Program-made: the position numbers and the translations under genes
Shown here: piece by piece, positions 16,207-25,082 of the stretch
Numbering within the stretch: position 1 is the stretch's first letter
How the letters are laid out: the number at the start of each line of letters is the position of its first letter
Assembly (NCBI RefSeq): GCF_000347775.1
Contig: NZ_APAT01000023.1
Span: 1 to 64,000, forward strand
Reading direction: 5' to 3'
From: Marinobacter santoriniensis NKSG1
GTDB taxonomy: Bacteria; Pseudomonadota; Gammaproteobacteria; Pseudomonadales; Oleiphilaceae
Length of the DNA: 64,000 bases
Notes under the pieces: model-generated
Seen by the model: the letters and a program-made list of their open reading frames with translations, nothing else
The model's database searches: none
What the model was told of the DNA's origin: nothing

Positions 16207-16934
16207 TCCTTCGGGTGTATGGCGCGCTGGATGACGGGCTCCCAGACCGCCGGGAGTCGCCCCGGTTCATCCAGCTCGAAGTCGTCCGGCGGCGGGGACA
16301 GGAGCTGGATGCCCGGTAGCGCTTGGGGTCCCTCCGTTTCCGCCTTCCGGTAGACGAGCGTGACCAGAAAACCCTCACAATCGTAACTGCACACGCGCCA
16401 GTCAGTCTCGGACCGGTCGCCATAGAGTTCAAATCCGGGGCGTATTTCCAGTGTCTGGAGGTTGTTGGCGATGCCCCTCCCTGTGGCCTTCAGCCAGGCT
16501 TCCTTGAGCGTCCAGGCTGTCAGGAAGTCCGCCGGGTTGTCGGTTTTCAGCAGCCACGCCTGCTCGACGGGCGAGAACCAGCGTTGGACGACATTTTGCC
16601 ACCGGGGATGGCGCCGGCGAGGCTCGATGTCGATACCGATGCCGGCCATGGGGCCAACGGCACAGGCTGACAGGCCATGACTGTGGCTCAGTGTCAGATG
16701 CCAGCCCGGCGGTGTTTCGGAGGCTGTGGGACGGCCTGCGATCGGCCGACAGTTCCGGGGAGACTCGCCGGAGGCGCCCGCCAGAGCCTGCCGGATCAAC
16801 CAGCGACTGCTCAGATATTCCCGCCGGCGGGGGCCTTCAAACCGTGACAGCGCATCGGTCTCGGAGCCGGTCAGCCACGCGGGCGCGTTTTCCGGCGCGA
16901 TGCCGGTCTGATGGCAAAGCCAGATGGAAGGCAT
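16203..16934 (-). CDS. 4'-phosphopantetheinyl transferase (Sfp type)
   Basis: A 243-residue Sfp-type transferase that moves 4'-phosphopantetheine from CoA to a carrier-protein serine. Magnesium and catalytic motifs are GIDIEP (D102, E104) and WTLKEAWLKATGRG (residues 141-154), with a LTLSHSHG segment preceding. No NRPS, PKS or carrier protein gene lies in the window, so the target is elsewhere. It sits between pdxH and tag on one strand with 2-nt and overlapping junctions, so all three are probably cotranscribed. Confidence 0.9.
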   Translation of the reverse strand: MPSIWLCHQTGIAPENAPAWLTGSETDALSRFEGPRRREYLSSRWLIRQALAGASGESPRNCRPIAGRPTASETPPGWHLTLSHSHGLSACAVGPMAGIGIDIEPRRRHPRWQNVVQRWFSPVEQAWLLKTDNPADFLTAWTLKEAWLKATGRGIANNLQTLEIRPGFELYGDRSETDWRVCSYDCEGFLVTLVYRKAETEGPQALPGIQLLSPPPDDFELDEPGRLPAVWEPVIQRAIHPKE

Positions 16935-16936
16935 GT

Positions 16937-17572
16937 TCAGGGTTGCAACCGTTCGATCTGCCAGCCATCCGCTTTTCGGGTGTATTCGAACCGGTCGTGG
17001 AGACGGCTGGGCCTCCCCTGCCAGAATTCGATCCGCTCTGGCACAATCCGATAGCCACCCCAGAAACTCGGCAACGGCACATCGCCGTCGGCAAATTTCC
17101 GTTTGATCTCGGCCACCTTCTGTTCCAGCAAGCCCCGTGAGGTAATGGCCTTGCTCTGCTCGGAGACCCAGGCGCCCAGCTGGCTGCCCCGGGGACGGGA
17201 CGCGAAATACCGCAGGGATTCGGTCTTGCTCACCTTTTCGACCTTGCCCTGAATGCGGACCTGGCGATTGAGGCCGATCCAGGGAAACAGCAGCGCGGCG
17301 CGCGGGTTCTCATCGATTTCCCGGGCCTTCCGGCTACCGTAATTGGTGTAGAAAACGAAGCCCTGTTCGTCGAAGTACTTGAGGAGCACGGTACGCAGAT
17401 CCGGCATGCCGTCCTGCCCCGTCGTGGCCAGGGACATGGCATTCGGTTCCAGTATGCCCGCCTCGCGGGCGTCTTCGAACCAGGACTGGAACTGGCGAAC
17501 GGGATTGTCATCCAGGTCCTCACGATCCAGCCCTTCGCTTTCAAAATCACGACGCATATCGCCGATATCCAT
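16937..17572 (-). CDS. pdxH: Pyridoxamine 5'-phosphate oxidase
   Basis: A 211-residue FMN enzyme that oxidises pyridoxine or pyridoxamine phosphate to pyridoxal 5'-phosphate. Landmarks are NPVRQFQSWFEDAREAGILEPNAMSLAT, RTVLLKYFDEQGFVFYTNYGSRKAREIDENPRAALLFPW, the family signature QVRIQGKVEKVS, ESLRYFASRPRGSQLGAWVSEQS and the C-terminal FWQGRPSRLHDRFEY. Length and motifs are complete. It is divergent from the DUF748 gene and appears to head the pdxH-PPTase-tag unit. Confidence 0.97.
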   Translation of the reverse strand: MDIGDMRRDFESEGLDREDLDDNPVRQFQSWFEDAREAGILEPNAMSLATTGQDGMPDLRTVLLKYFDEQGFVFYTNYGSRKAREIDENPRAALLFPWIGLNRQVRIQGKVEKVSKTESLRYFASRPRGSQLGAWVSEQSKAITSRGLLEQKVAEIKRKFADGDVPLPSFWGGYRIVPERIEFWQGRPSRLHDRFEYTRKADGWQIERLQP

Positions 17573-17747
17573 CCACTTCTCCTCGTACAGACGGTCTGCC
17601 TGATCATACGCAGTTGGAGGATAACGGGTTCAGCGGAGCGTGTCATATGCAGCCTGGCTGACAAAACGGCACCGGGACGACTATCCTTGTGTCAGGCAGA
17701 GGGCCATATTGGCCCCGGTTTTTCGCCCCATCACCAGGAGACGATAC

Positions 17748-20564
17748 GTGGTCCGGAGCCGTCAGCGCAGTCATCTTCCAAGAAACCTCGTTATTGCCGT
17801 GCTTGTTCTCGTGGCGCTGTATGCGGCAGCAGGATTTCTGCTATTGCCCTGGTGGTTGAAACGTACCCTCCCGGAGCAGTTCGAGCAGCAAATGGGCTGG
17901 CAGGCGACGGTCGAGGACATTCGCAGCAACCCGTTCGCACTGACGCTCGAAATCCGGAATCTGTCGGCGGTGGATGGTGATGATAAAAAAGTGCTGGGAT
18001 TTGACGATCTTTTCGTCAATCTGGGGTTTTTCCAGTTTTTCAAAGGCATTGTCGGATTCCAGGAAATACGGCTGGACGAGCCCTACTTCCGGCTGGACCT
18101 GTTGAAGGGCAACAACGTCAATGTCGCCCGGGACTGGCAACAGTCCCATCCGGCGCCGGCTGAACCGGCGCAACCGGCGTCCTCTTCCGGTGGACCTCCC
18201 CGCCTTTTCTTCCAGAAGCTGGCGATCAACGGCGGCGAAATGCTGTTCCGGGACCTGTCCGGGGAGAAGCCGGCGGAATTCGAGGTGCGCCCGCTCAGTC
18301 TTGCGCTGAATGATCTGGCCACCTGGCCGCGGGAAGATGGTGACAGTAACTATTATCTGCTGGCGGCCCTGGGCAGCCAGACCATCGAGTGGCAGGGCGA
18401 TCTGACGGTCACGCCCGTCGCCTCCAGTGGTCGGCTTCGTATTGCGGATGTGAGTTACCAGACCCTGTCCCATTTTCTTGCACCCTACCTGCCGTACGAC
18501 CTCCGTGGTGGCAGTGTCACCGTCAGTTCCGATTATCAGCTCAGTGTCGGTGACAGCGTCCACCTGGCCACGTCCAATGGTGAACTGTCCCTGAAAGATC
18601 TGGCGGTGGCGCTGGATGCATCGGCGGATAAGCCTCAGTTGCTGACCGGTCAGATCGGCGTGGATCAGATCGGTTTTGATCTGGATGCCCGTGAGGCGAA
18701 GGTGGGCAAGGTGACGATTACTAACCTGGATCTGGGTGTCCGTCGCGACGCCGATGGACAGATCAACTGGCTGGCCCCCCTGAGCCAGAGTGAAGGCGCC
18801 AGCCAGACATCAACCGGCGACACTGCTTCATCCGGCAGTGGACGTCCGTTCCGATGGTCCATCACGGGGATCGATGTGTCGGAGTCGAACATTCGCTGGC
18901 GCGACGAGGTCCCTCCAGAGGGTGTGGACCTGGCGCTCCAGGGGATTTCACTCTCGACCAGTCCCTTGACCGACAATCTCGAGGAACCCGTCCGCTATTC
19001 CCTGAAAGCGAGTCTGGCAAGCGGCGGAAACCTGTCGCTGGACGGTCAGGTGACGCCGGCCCCCTTCACTCTTGAGGCTGCCGTGTCCGGCTCCGACGTC
19101 AGCCTGAACGCCTTCGAACCCTACGTCCGCCAGGGGGCCAATCTGGCGATTGCCAGCGGGGATCTGTCGTTGGACGGGAATCTCGATCTGGATGCCCAGC
19201 AGCAACCACTGACCGGGACCTTCAGCGGGACGGCAGAAGTGAGCAAGCTGAGTGTCAGCCTGCCTGACAGCAAGGATCGCTTGTTGTCCTGGCAATCTCT
19301 GCGCCTGGCGCCCATTGAGTACAACGTCAGCCCGGCGCGCCTGGAAATCGGAACGGTAACCCTGGTCCAGCCGGTCGCAAATGTGGTTCGTGGTACCGAC
19401 GCCATTCATAACGTGGAGCGGATTCCGGTGACGGCGTCGAGCCCCGCAGCCGACACCACGGAGACACCATCCGGCTCAGGCGATTCCGGGCCGGGGCTGA
19501 TTTTCCGGATCGGGGAGGTTCAGGTCGACAATGGATCTGTCGCGTATACGGATCGCACGCTCGACCCGGCCTTCACAACCTCGCTGGATGAACTGAACGG
19601 CTCCGTGACCGGCATCAGCAACATTCCGCCGCAGCAGGGTAAGGTGGCGCTGAAGGGTCGCATCGGCCAGGTCGGCCAGGTGGACTTCGACGGAACGCTG
19701 GGGACCCTGGGCACCGATGACACCACCAAGGTCACCCTCAAGGCCGATAACCTGTCACTCCCGGCCCTGTCGCCCTACTTTGGACGTTACCTGGGGTATG
19801 CGGTAGACAGCGGCAAGCTCAATCTCAACCTGGATTACAACATTGCCGGCCCACGGATCGACGCCTCCAACGAAGTCATCATGGATCGGTTGGCGCTGGG
19901 CCGCACGGTTGCCAGCGACCAGGCGGTGAAAGCGCCGGTGAAGCTCGGCCTCGCCCTGCTGCGGGACCGGAAGGGGGTAATCGAGGTAGACCTGCCGATC
20001 AGTGGTGACCTGTCGAATCCGGATTTCAGTGTCGGTCAGGTGGTTATGCGGGCGTTCGTGAACCTGTTGGTGAAGGCCGCCGCGTCGCCCTTCAGCATGC
20101 TGGGATCGATCGCTGACATGGCCGGCTTCAGCGGGGAAGAGCTGGGTCAGGTCGGTTTCGTGCCCGGCAGCATTGAACTGGCCGACGGTGAATCGAAGAA
20201 ACTGGCCGCGTTGGGGAGTGCGCTCCAGCAGCGTCCCGATTTGTTGCTGAACATCCGGGGCAGTGTTGCGCCGGAAGCCGATGGTCTCGCGTTACTGCGG
20301 GACAAACTGACCAATGGCGGACAGAAGAACATCACCGAGGAACAATGGAAGCAGGCCCGGGAGGCCTACCTCAAAGGTGAGCGTTCACTGCCGCCGGAGG
20401 CATTGAACAACCTCGCACGGGATCGCGGACTGGCGGTACGGAAGGTCCTGCGTGACACTCAGGACGTACCCGAAGATCAGCTATTTCTGCTGGACCCGGC
20501 CCAGGATGCGGGGGTGAACGGTTCTGGAGCGGTGGTGGTACCGTTCCGGCTGGATGTTCGCTGA
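17748..20564 (+). CDS. DUF748 (AsmA-like) envelope protein
   Basis: A 938-residue protein with one N-terminal transmembrane helix (about residues 11-33), then a long beta-rich periplasmic body of the DUF748/AsmA-like type. Recurrent elements include LPWWLKRTLPEQFEQQMGWQATVEDIRSNPFALTLEIRNL at the start and the near-C-terminal VDLPISGDLSNPDFSVGQVVMRAFVNLLVKAAASPF. It ends in an OmpA-like stretch (LNIRGSVAPEADGLALLRDKL). AsmA-like proteins are proposed bridges for phospholipid transport between membranes. The GTG at 17748 is chosen because AGGAG sits 7 nt upstream; the frame extends 36 codons further without such a site. Confidence 0.82.
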   Translation: MVRSRQRSHLPRNLVIAVLVLVALYAAAGFLLLPWWLKRTLPEQFEQQMGWQATVEDIRSNPFALTLEIRNLSAVDGDDKKVLGFDDLFVNLGFFQFFKGIVGFQEIRLDEPYFRLDLLKGNNVNVARDWQQSHPAPAEPAQPASSSGGPPRLFFQKLAINGGEMLFRDLSGEKPAEFEVRPLSLALNDLATWPREDGDSNYYLLAALGSQTIEWQGDLTVTPVASSGRLRIADVSYQTLSHFLAPYLPYDLRGGSVTVSSDYQLSVGDSVHLATSNGELSLKDLAVALDASADKPQLLTGQIGVDQIGFDLDAREAKVGKVTITNLDLGVRRDADGQINWLAPLSQSEGASQTSTGDTASSGSGRPFRWSITGIDVSESNIRWRDEVPPEGVDLALQGISLSTSPLTDNLEEPVRYSLKASLASGGNLSLDGQVTPAPFTLEAAVSGSDVSLNAFEPYVRQGANLAIASGDLSLDGNLDLDAQQQPLTGTFSGTAEVSKLSVSLPDSKDRLLSWQSLRLAPIEYNVSPARLEIGTVTLVQPVANVVRGTDAIHNVERIPVTASSPAADTTETPSGSGDSGPGLIFRIGEVQVDNGSVAYTDRTLDPAFTTSLDELNGSVTGISNIPPQQGKVALKGRIGQVGQVDFDGTLGTLGTDDTTKVTLKADNLSLPALSPYFGRYLGYAVDSGKLNLNLDYNIAGPRIDASNEVIMDRLALGRTVASDQAVKAPVKLGLALLRDRKGVIEVDLPISGDLSNPDFSVGQVVMRAFVNLLVKAAASPFSMLGSIADMAGFSGEELGQVGFVPGSIELADGESKKLAALGSALQQRPDLLLNIRGSVAPEADGLALLRDKLTNGGQKNITEEQWKQAREAYLKGERSLPPEALNNLARDRGLAVRKVLRDTQDVPEDQLFLLDPAQDAGVNGSGAVVVPFRLDVR

Positions 20565-20569
20565 CCGCT

Positions 20570-21382
20570 CTAGGGAACGTCGGGGAAGTGGCCGAGGAAG
20601 CCCGGCGGCAGCCGGAGCCCCCACTGTTCCACCAGCATCCGGTAGCGGCCATTGGCCACCAGGGGCGCGAGCAGGTTCATCATGTCGTGCGCCGTTACTG
20701 GCCCGTCCGGGCGGGCAATGATGCTGAGTTTGTACACCTGATCCGGACGGTCTGAAATCAGCAGCCGGTTCCAGTCTTCCGGATGCTGCGCCAGATCACG
20801 CTGCAGGTAGGAGTAGCTGATGATAGCCACCTCTGCCACCGAAGGGCGATCGGCTTTGATCAGACTGAGGTTGCGGCGGTGGCTGTCGGAAAATTCAATA
20901 TGGAATTTTTCCGCAAGTTTCCGGTTGTCCGTCTCGAACCCGGCGAAGCCGTAGTGGTAACCCGCCATGGCGACGATGTTCCGGTCTGCAATGTCGTCGA
21001 AGAAGCTCAGATCCCGCCCGGGCTTGTTGAGGGCGACGTAAAGGTCTTCATCCATCAGAATCGGGGGGGAGATCAGCGCGCCTTTGTCCTCCCATTCCCA
21101 TTCGGGACTCTCGAAGAACATGACGTCAAACAGGCCCGCGTCGTAATCCAGGTACCGGCGCATGGGGGAGGTATAAACCACATGGAACCGGATGTCCGGG
21201 TGGGTCTCTTCGAGGGCATCCAGCAGGTCTCCCAGCAAACCGGTGGCCTGATCGTTTGCGTTCACCTGGGCGATGGGAGGAAAGTTGTAGACGCCGACGT
21301 TGATGGTGGTCGTTGCCTGCGCTGGAATCGCAAGAGTCATAAGGAGCAGACTCTTGCAAAGGATGGATCGAATGCTGGTCAC
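20570..21382 (-). CDS. Family 3-like periplasmic solute-binding protein
   Basis: A 270-residue protein with a signal peptide (CKSLLLMTLAIPAQA, cleavage near residue 24) followed by the two-lobed fold of extracellular solute-binding proteins family 3: INVGVYNFPPIAQVN at the start, TGLLGDLLDAL, and a hinge near GYHYGFAGFET. No ABC permease or ATPase gene is adjacent, so it may act as an orphan sensor or binding protein. The GTG at 21382 follows a GGAAG site; an upstream ATG would add 22 unlikely residues. It converges on the DUF748 gene. Confidence 0.78.
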   Translation of the reverse strand: MTSIRSILCKSLLLMTLAIPAQATTTINVGVYNFPPIAQVNANDQATGLLGDLLDALEETHPDIRFHVVYTSPMRRYLDYDAGLFDVMFFESPEWEWEDKGALISPPILMDEDLYVALNKPGRDLSFFDDIADRNIVAMAGYHYGFAGFETDNRKLAEKFHIEFSDSHRRNLSLIKADRPSVAEVAIISYSYLQRDLAQHPEDWNRLLISDRPDQVYKLSIIARPDGPVTAHDMMNLLAPLVANGRYRMLVEQWGLRLPPGFLGHFPDVP

Positions 21383-21488
21383 GCGGGCTTCCGTTCTATA
21401 TGTAACTTTAGGGTACACATAAAACCACCAAAGTTGCTGATGAATCAAGGTTCATTTTTATAAAATAGGTCAAAAGGATATATAAGTC

Positions 21489-22091
21489 ATGGGCCGTAAA
21501 ACGAGCCATTTTTTTGCTTATGTCTCCCGTTTACGCTGGATCCGGCGTTGGGGATTGATGCGCAATGCCATTGAAGAAAATGTGGCCACCCATTCCTGGG
21601 AAGTGGCGACTCTCGCCCACGCGCTGGCCATCCTCCGAAACGAGCGCTTTGGTGGCCAGGTCAATGCGGACCGCATCGCGGCGGCCGCACTCTACCACGA
21701 TGCCACCGAAGTGATTACCGGCGATATGCCGACGCCGGTGAAGTATCACTCCCGGGTGATGCGCAGTGCTTTTGGCGATATTGAACACAAGGCCGAGGAC
21801 GAATTGCTGGCCCTCCTGCCGGAAGAATTGCGTCCGGCGTTTACGCCCTACCTGCGGGAATCCCGCCTGACTCCGGGGGAGCGGGAGCTGATCAAGGCAG
21901 CAGACCGGTTATCCGCGTGGCTCAAGTGCCGGGCTGAACTGGCGGCGGGAAACCCGGAATTCGGGCCGGCGGCGGAGCAGATCCGCGAACGCCTGGAGCG
22001 GGATGACCTGCCTGAGGTTCAGTACTTTCTTGAGGTGTTTGCCCCGAGCTACGATCAGCCACTGGATAACCTGCTTGGGCAGGGCGACTGA
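21489..22091 (+). CDS. yfbR: 5'-deoxynucleotidase (HD domain)
   Basis: A 200-residue HD-domain phosphohydrolase of the YfbR type, which dephosphorylates deoxyribonucleoside 5'-monophosphates. Metal and substrate motifs are RLRWIRRWGLMRN, the first His in THSWEVA (H35), ALYHDATEVITGDMPTPVKYHS (H70, D71) and a late KAADRLSAWLKCRAE with the final metal Asp. Spacing matches the E. coli enzyme with a two-residue shift. AAAGGA precedes the ATG. Confidence 0.93.
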   Translation: MGRKTSHFFAYVSRLRWIRRWGLMRNAIEENVATHSWEVATLAHALAILRNERFGGQVNADRIAAAALYHDATEVITGDMPTPVKYHSRVMRSAFGDIEHKAEDELLALLPEELRPAFTPYLRESRLTPGERELIKAADRLSAWLKCRAELAAGNPEFGPAAEQIRERLERDDLPEVQYFLEVFAPSYDQPLDNLLGQGD

Positions 22092-22209
22092 CTTCGCTGC
22101 CTGTACCGTTCAGCGTGTTGTGCCATAGGCGCCCGCCCGGCACCTCCCTAAAGTGGTTTTTCCCAGCAGTTTTGCTTTACTGGAACAATCACTACAAGAG
22201 GCTCTCGCC

Positions 22210-23025
22210 ATGAAGGATCTGAAAGACAAAGTTGCCGTTGTGACCGGTGCCGGTTCCGGCATTGGTCGCGCACTGGCCCAAAACCTCGCCGGGCGCGGAT
22301 GCCGCCTGGCAATCTCGGATGTCAACGAATCCGGCCTGGCAGAAACCCTGGCCAGTCTGAAGGGTACCGACGCCCGCAGTTATGCCCTGGACGTGTCGGA
22401 CCGCGACGCCATCTACGCCCACGCCGCTCAGGTGGTTGAGGATTTCGGCCACGTCAATCTGGTCGTCAATAATGCCGGGGTGGCGCTTTCGGCGTCAGTC
22501 AGAGAAATGACCGACGACGACTTCAAATGGATCATGGACATTGATTTCTGGGGCGTGGCCCACGGTACCCGTGCCTTCCTGCCACACCTCATTAACTCAG
22601 GCGATGGCCATGTGGTGAACATTTCCAGCGTCTTCGGGCTGATCGGTGTGCCCAAACAGAGTGCCTACAATGCCGCGAAATTCGCGGTCCGGGGCTTCAC
22701 CGAATCCCTCCGCCAGGAGATGAAGCTGGAGAATCAGCCGGTGTCGGTGAGTTGTGTCCATCCGGGCGGTATCCGGACCAACATCGCCAACGCGGCCCGC
22801 ATGGGTAAGTCGGAGAACGCCGAGGCCCAGCGTAAGGGCTTCGACAAGATTGCCATGACCACGCCGGACAAGGCCGCGGAAATCATCGTCAAAGGCATCC
22901 TTAAAAACGAATCGCGGATTCTGGTCGGCCCGGACGCCTGGGGCATTGATGCAATCAACCGCCTGTTGGGATCGGCCTACCAGCCGCTCGTGGAGCGCTT
23001 CTCGCGACGTAACCTTTACGTCTGA
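22210..23025 (+). CDS. Short-chain dehydrogenase/reductase
   Basis: A 271-residue classical SDR. The cofactor motif TGAGSGIGRALA is near residue 12, NNAG in VVNNAGVALS, the catalytic Ser in VNISSVFGLIG and the Y-x3-K pair in SAYNAAKFAV. The Asp at the end of strand 2 (LAISDVNES) favours NAD+ over NADP+. The substrate is unknown; the C-terminal stretch NRLLGSAYQPLVERFSRRNLYV is seen in SDRs annotated as acting on fatty or hydrophobic alcohols, but I cannot assign it. The ATG at 22210 is used because the family begins with KDLKDKVAVVTG. Confidence 0.9.
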   Translation: MKDLKDKVAVVTGAGSGIGRALAQNLAGRGCRLAISDVNESGLAETLASLKGTDARSYALDVSDRDAIYAHAAQVVEDFGHVNLVVNNAGVALSASVREMTDDDFKWIMDIDFWGVAHGTRAFLPHLINSGDGHVVNISSVFGLIGVPKQSAYNAAKFAVRGFTESLRQEMKLENQPVSVSCVHPGGIRTNIANAARMGKSENAEAQRKGFDKIAMTTPDKAAEIIVKGILKNESRILVGPDAWGIDAINRLLGSAYQPLVERFSRRNLYV

Positions 23026-23133
23026 TTCGGGCCGGATGGCAAAAACAGGCTGGTCTGTGCAGTCAGCCTGTTGTACATTTTACAGGCAGTTTTTCCGGTC
23101 TATACTTGCTGTTCGTCTAGGGAAAGAGTCAGC

Positions 23134-24234
23134 ATGAATTCGCCACACATTCCCGACCTGGGAGCCACTCTGGAGCAGAGTCGCTCGGGTCTCCGCGATG
23201 GTCATCGCCGCTCTCTGATCCGGCTGTTGTTTCTGGTCACCGGTTCGGCACTGGTGGTATTCGGCTGCCTGCAACTGCTGAACGGGTTCTGGTGGATTTC
23301 CGCCATCGAGTGGAGCGCCAGCGCCGCGTTGTTCTTTGGCATGCGCTGGCTCAGAACCACGCCCCGACTCCAGCAGTGGATCTACGCCTACCTGGTAACC
23401 CTGTTCAGTTTCTTCCTCGTGATCATGCTGTTCCCGGAATCGTCGGTCTCGGCGTTTGCATGGGTCCTGATGATGCCGGTGCTGGCCTACCTGTTGCTGG
23501 GCAAGAAAGAGGGACTGATCCTGAGCCTGCCATTCATGCTGGTCGGTGCGGTGGTCTATCTGTTCCAGCTTGGTCGACTCGGCAGCCCCCACGCCATGAT
23601 CGATCTCCTGAACATGGCGCTGTGCGGTGGCCTGATGCTGGTGTTTGTGCACATGTATGAGATCCGGCGGGAAGAGGCGGAGCAGCGTCTGGTGAATATG
23701 GCCCAGTCCGATGCGCTCACAGGGCTGGCCAACCGGGCGAATTTCCAGTCCACGCTCAACCGGACCATTGCGGAATGCGATCGAAGCCGAACCGGATTTG
23801 CCCTGGTGGTCATGGATATCGATCATTTCAAGGTGGTCAACGATACCCTCGGACATGATGCGGGTGATCATGTCCTGCGTCATATCAGCCGGTGTCTGAC
23901 CGAGCGGCTGCGGAGCACGGATTTCGTTGGCCGTCTTGGTGGCGAGGAATTCGGCTTGATCCTGCGGGACGTGAAACCGGCGGATGCTTTCGAACTCATG
24001 GACGAACTGCGTGCGCGCATTGCCTGCCAGCAATTGGCATATGGAGAGGCGAGCATCCGGGTGACGGCGTCCTTCGGGATTGCCCAGTGGCCCGACCATG
24101 GCCGCGACGCGGAAACCCTGTTCCGTGTGGCCGATCGGTGTCTCTACAGCGGCAAGCGGGCCGGTCGTAACCGCGTGGCCGGGGCTGGTGCGCCGTCGTC
24201 CCAGGGCGACCTTCTGACTGGCAGTGCCGGCTGA
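23134..24234 (+). CDS. Membrane-bound diguanylate cyclase
   Basis: A 366-residue protein with about six transmembrane helices in the first ~185 residues and a C-terminal GGDEF domain. The active-site motif is GGEEF (VGRLGGEEFGLIL). An RSTD sequence lies exactly five residues upstream, the RxxD inhibitory I-site, so product feedback inhibition is expected. DALTGLANRANF marks the domain start. It makes c-di-GMP from two GTP in response to an unknown membrane signal. The ATG at 23134 is chosen for the upstream GGAAAGAG. Confidence 0.92.
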   Translation: MNSPHIPDLGATLEQSRSGLRDGHRRSLIRLLFLVTGSALVVFGCLQLLNGFWWISAIEWSASAALFFGMRWLRTTPRLQQWIYAYLVTLFSFFLVIMLFPESSVSAFAWVLMMPVLAYLLLGKKEGLILSLPFMLVGAVVYLFQLGRLGSPHAMIDLLNMALCGGLMLVFVHMYEIRREEAEQRLVNMAQSDALTGLANRANFQSTLNRTIAECDRSRTGFALVVMDIDHFKVVNDTLGHDAGDHVLRHISRCLTERLRSTDFVGRLGGEEFGLILRDVKPADAFELMDELRARIACQQLAYGEASIRVTASFGIAQWPDHGRDAETLFRVADRCLYSGKRAGRNRVAGAGAPSSQGDLLTGSAG

Positions 24235-24287
24235 TTCGGGTATCCTGAGGGGCAGTCCATTGTCCATCGCCCGGAATCGTTCGGATT

Positions 24288-25076
24288 ATGTGTGAATTGC
24301 TGGCCATGAGCGCCAATACCCCCACCGACCTCTGCTTCAGTTTTACCGGCCTTACCCGCCGGGGTGGTGCTACCGGACCGCACAAGGATGGTTGGGGCGT
24401 TGCATTCTATGAGGGGCACGGCGTTAGGGCCTTCCACGACGCTGACGCCAGCGCCCATTCCCGCATTGCCGAGGTAGTCCAGACCCATCCGATCAAGAGC
24501 GAAGTGGCAATCTGCCACATCCGGCAGGCCAACGTTGGCGAAATCTGTCTTGCCAACACCCATCCTTTCATTCGTGAACTCTGGGGTCGCTACTGGGTGT
24601 TTGCGCACAATGGTCAGCTGAAGGCATTCCGGGGCAGTCGCGACTTCTATGAACCCGTGGGTTCGACCGACAGTGAGGCCCTGTTCTGCGACATCCTCAA
24701 CCACCTGCGACGGCACTGCGACCGGAACACGCCCGATGAGGATCTTGTGGCGCGCCTGGTAAACCTGTCCCGGCACTATGCCCGCGAGGGGGTATTCAAC
24801 CTGTTGCTCAGCAATGGCGAGTGGTTGTTCACCTACTGCACCACCAAAATGGCCAGCATTACCCGGCGGGCCCCGTTCGGGCCGGCCCGGCTCAGGGACG
24901 CCGATGTAACGGTGGACTTCGAATCCGAAACCACGCCGGATGACATTGTGAGTGTGATCGTCACAGAGCCCCTGACAACGGATGAAACCTGGGATATCTA
25001 CGAGCCCGGAGAGTGGCGTCTCTGGCGAAAAGGCGAGGTGGTTCAGTCAGGCCGGGCGGATGCCCGACCTGACTGA
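24288..25076 (+). CDS. Class II glutamine amidotransferase (YafJ-like)
   Basis: A 262-residue Ntn-hydrolase with catalytic Cys2 directly after the initiator Met (MCELLAMSA). Glutaminase motifs follow: GPHKDGWGVAFYEG, THPIKSEVAICHIRQANVGE, NTHPF, WVFAHNGQL and GSTDSEALF. It resembles YafJ-type stand-alone amidotransferases with no synthase domain, releasing ammonia from glutamine or acting on a gamma-glutamyl compound. The in vivo substrate is unknown. Initiation at 24288 is fixed by the need for Cys at position 2. The 3' end forms part of a hairpin with the convergent gene. Confidence 0.9.
   Translation: MCELLAMSANTPTDLCFSFTGLTRRGGATGPHKDGWGVAFYEGHGVRAFHDADASAHSRIAEVVQTHPIKSEVAICHIRQANVGEICLANTHPFIRELWGRYWVFAHNGQLKAFRGSRDFYEPVGSTDSEALFCDILNHLRRHCDRNTPDEDLVARLVNLSRHYAREGVFNLLLSNGEWLFTYCTTKMASITRRAPFGPARLRDADVTVDFESETTPDDIVSVIVTEPLTTDETWDIYEPGEWRLWRKGEVVQSGRADARPD
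25044..25075. terminator. Hairpin at convergent gene ends
   Basis: CAGTCAGG-c-CGGGC pairs with GCCCG-a-CCTGACTG around a 4-nt loop. It covers the end of the amidotransferase gene and lies just past the stop of the convergent hydrolase gene. No U-tract. Confidence 0.35.
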
Positions 25077-25082
25077 CTGGCG

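Noticed and set aside
23080-24267. 395-codon open frame on the minus strand
   Set aside because: Antisense to a diguanylate cyclase with intact GGEEF and I-site.
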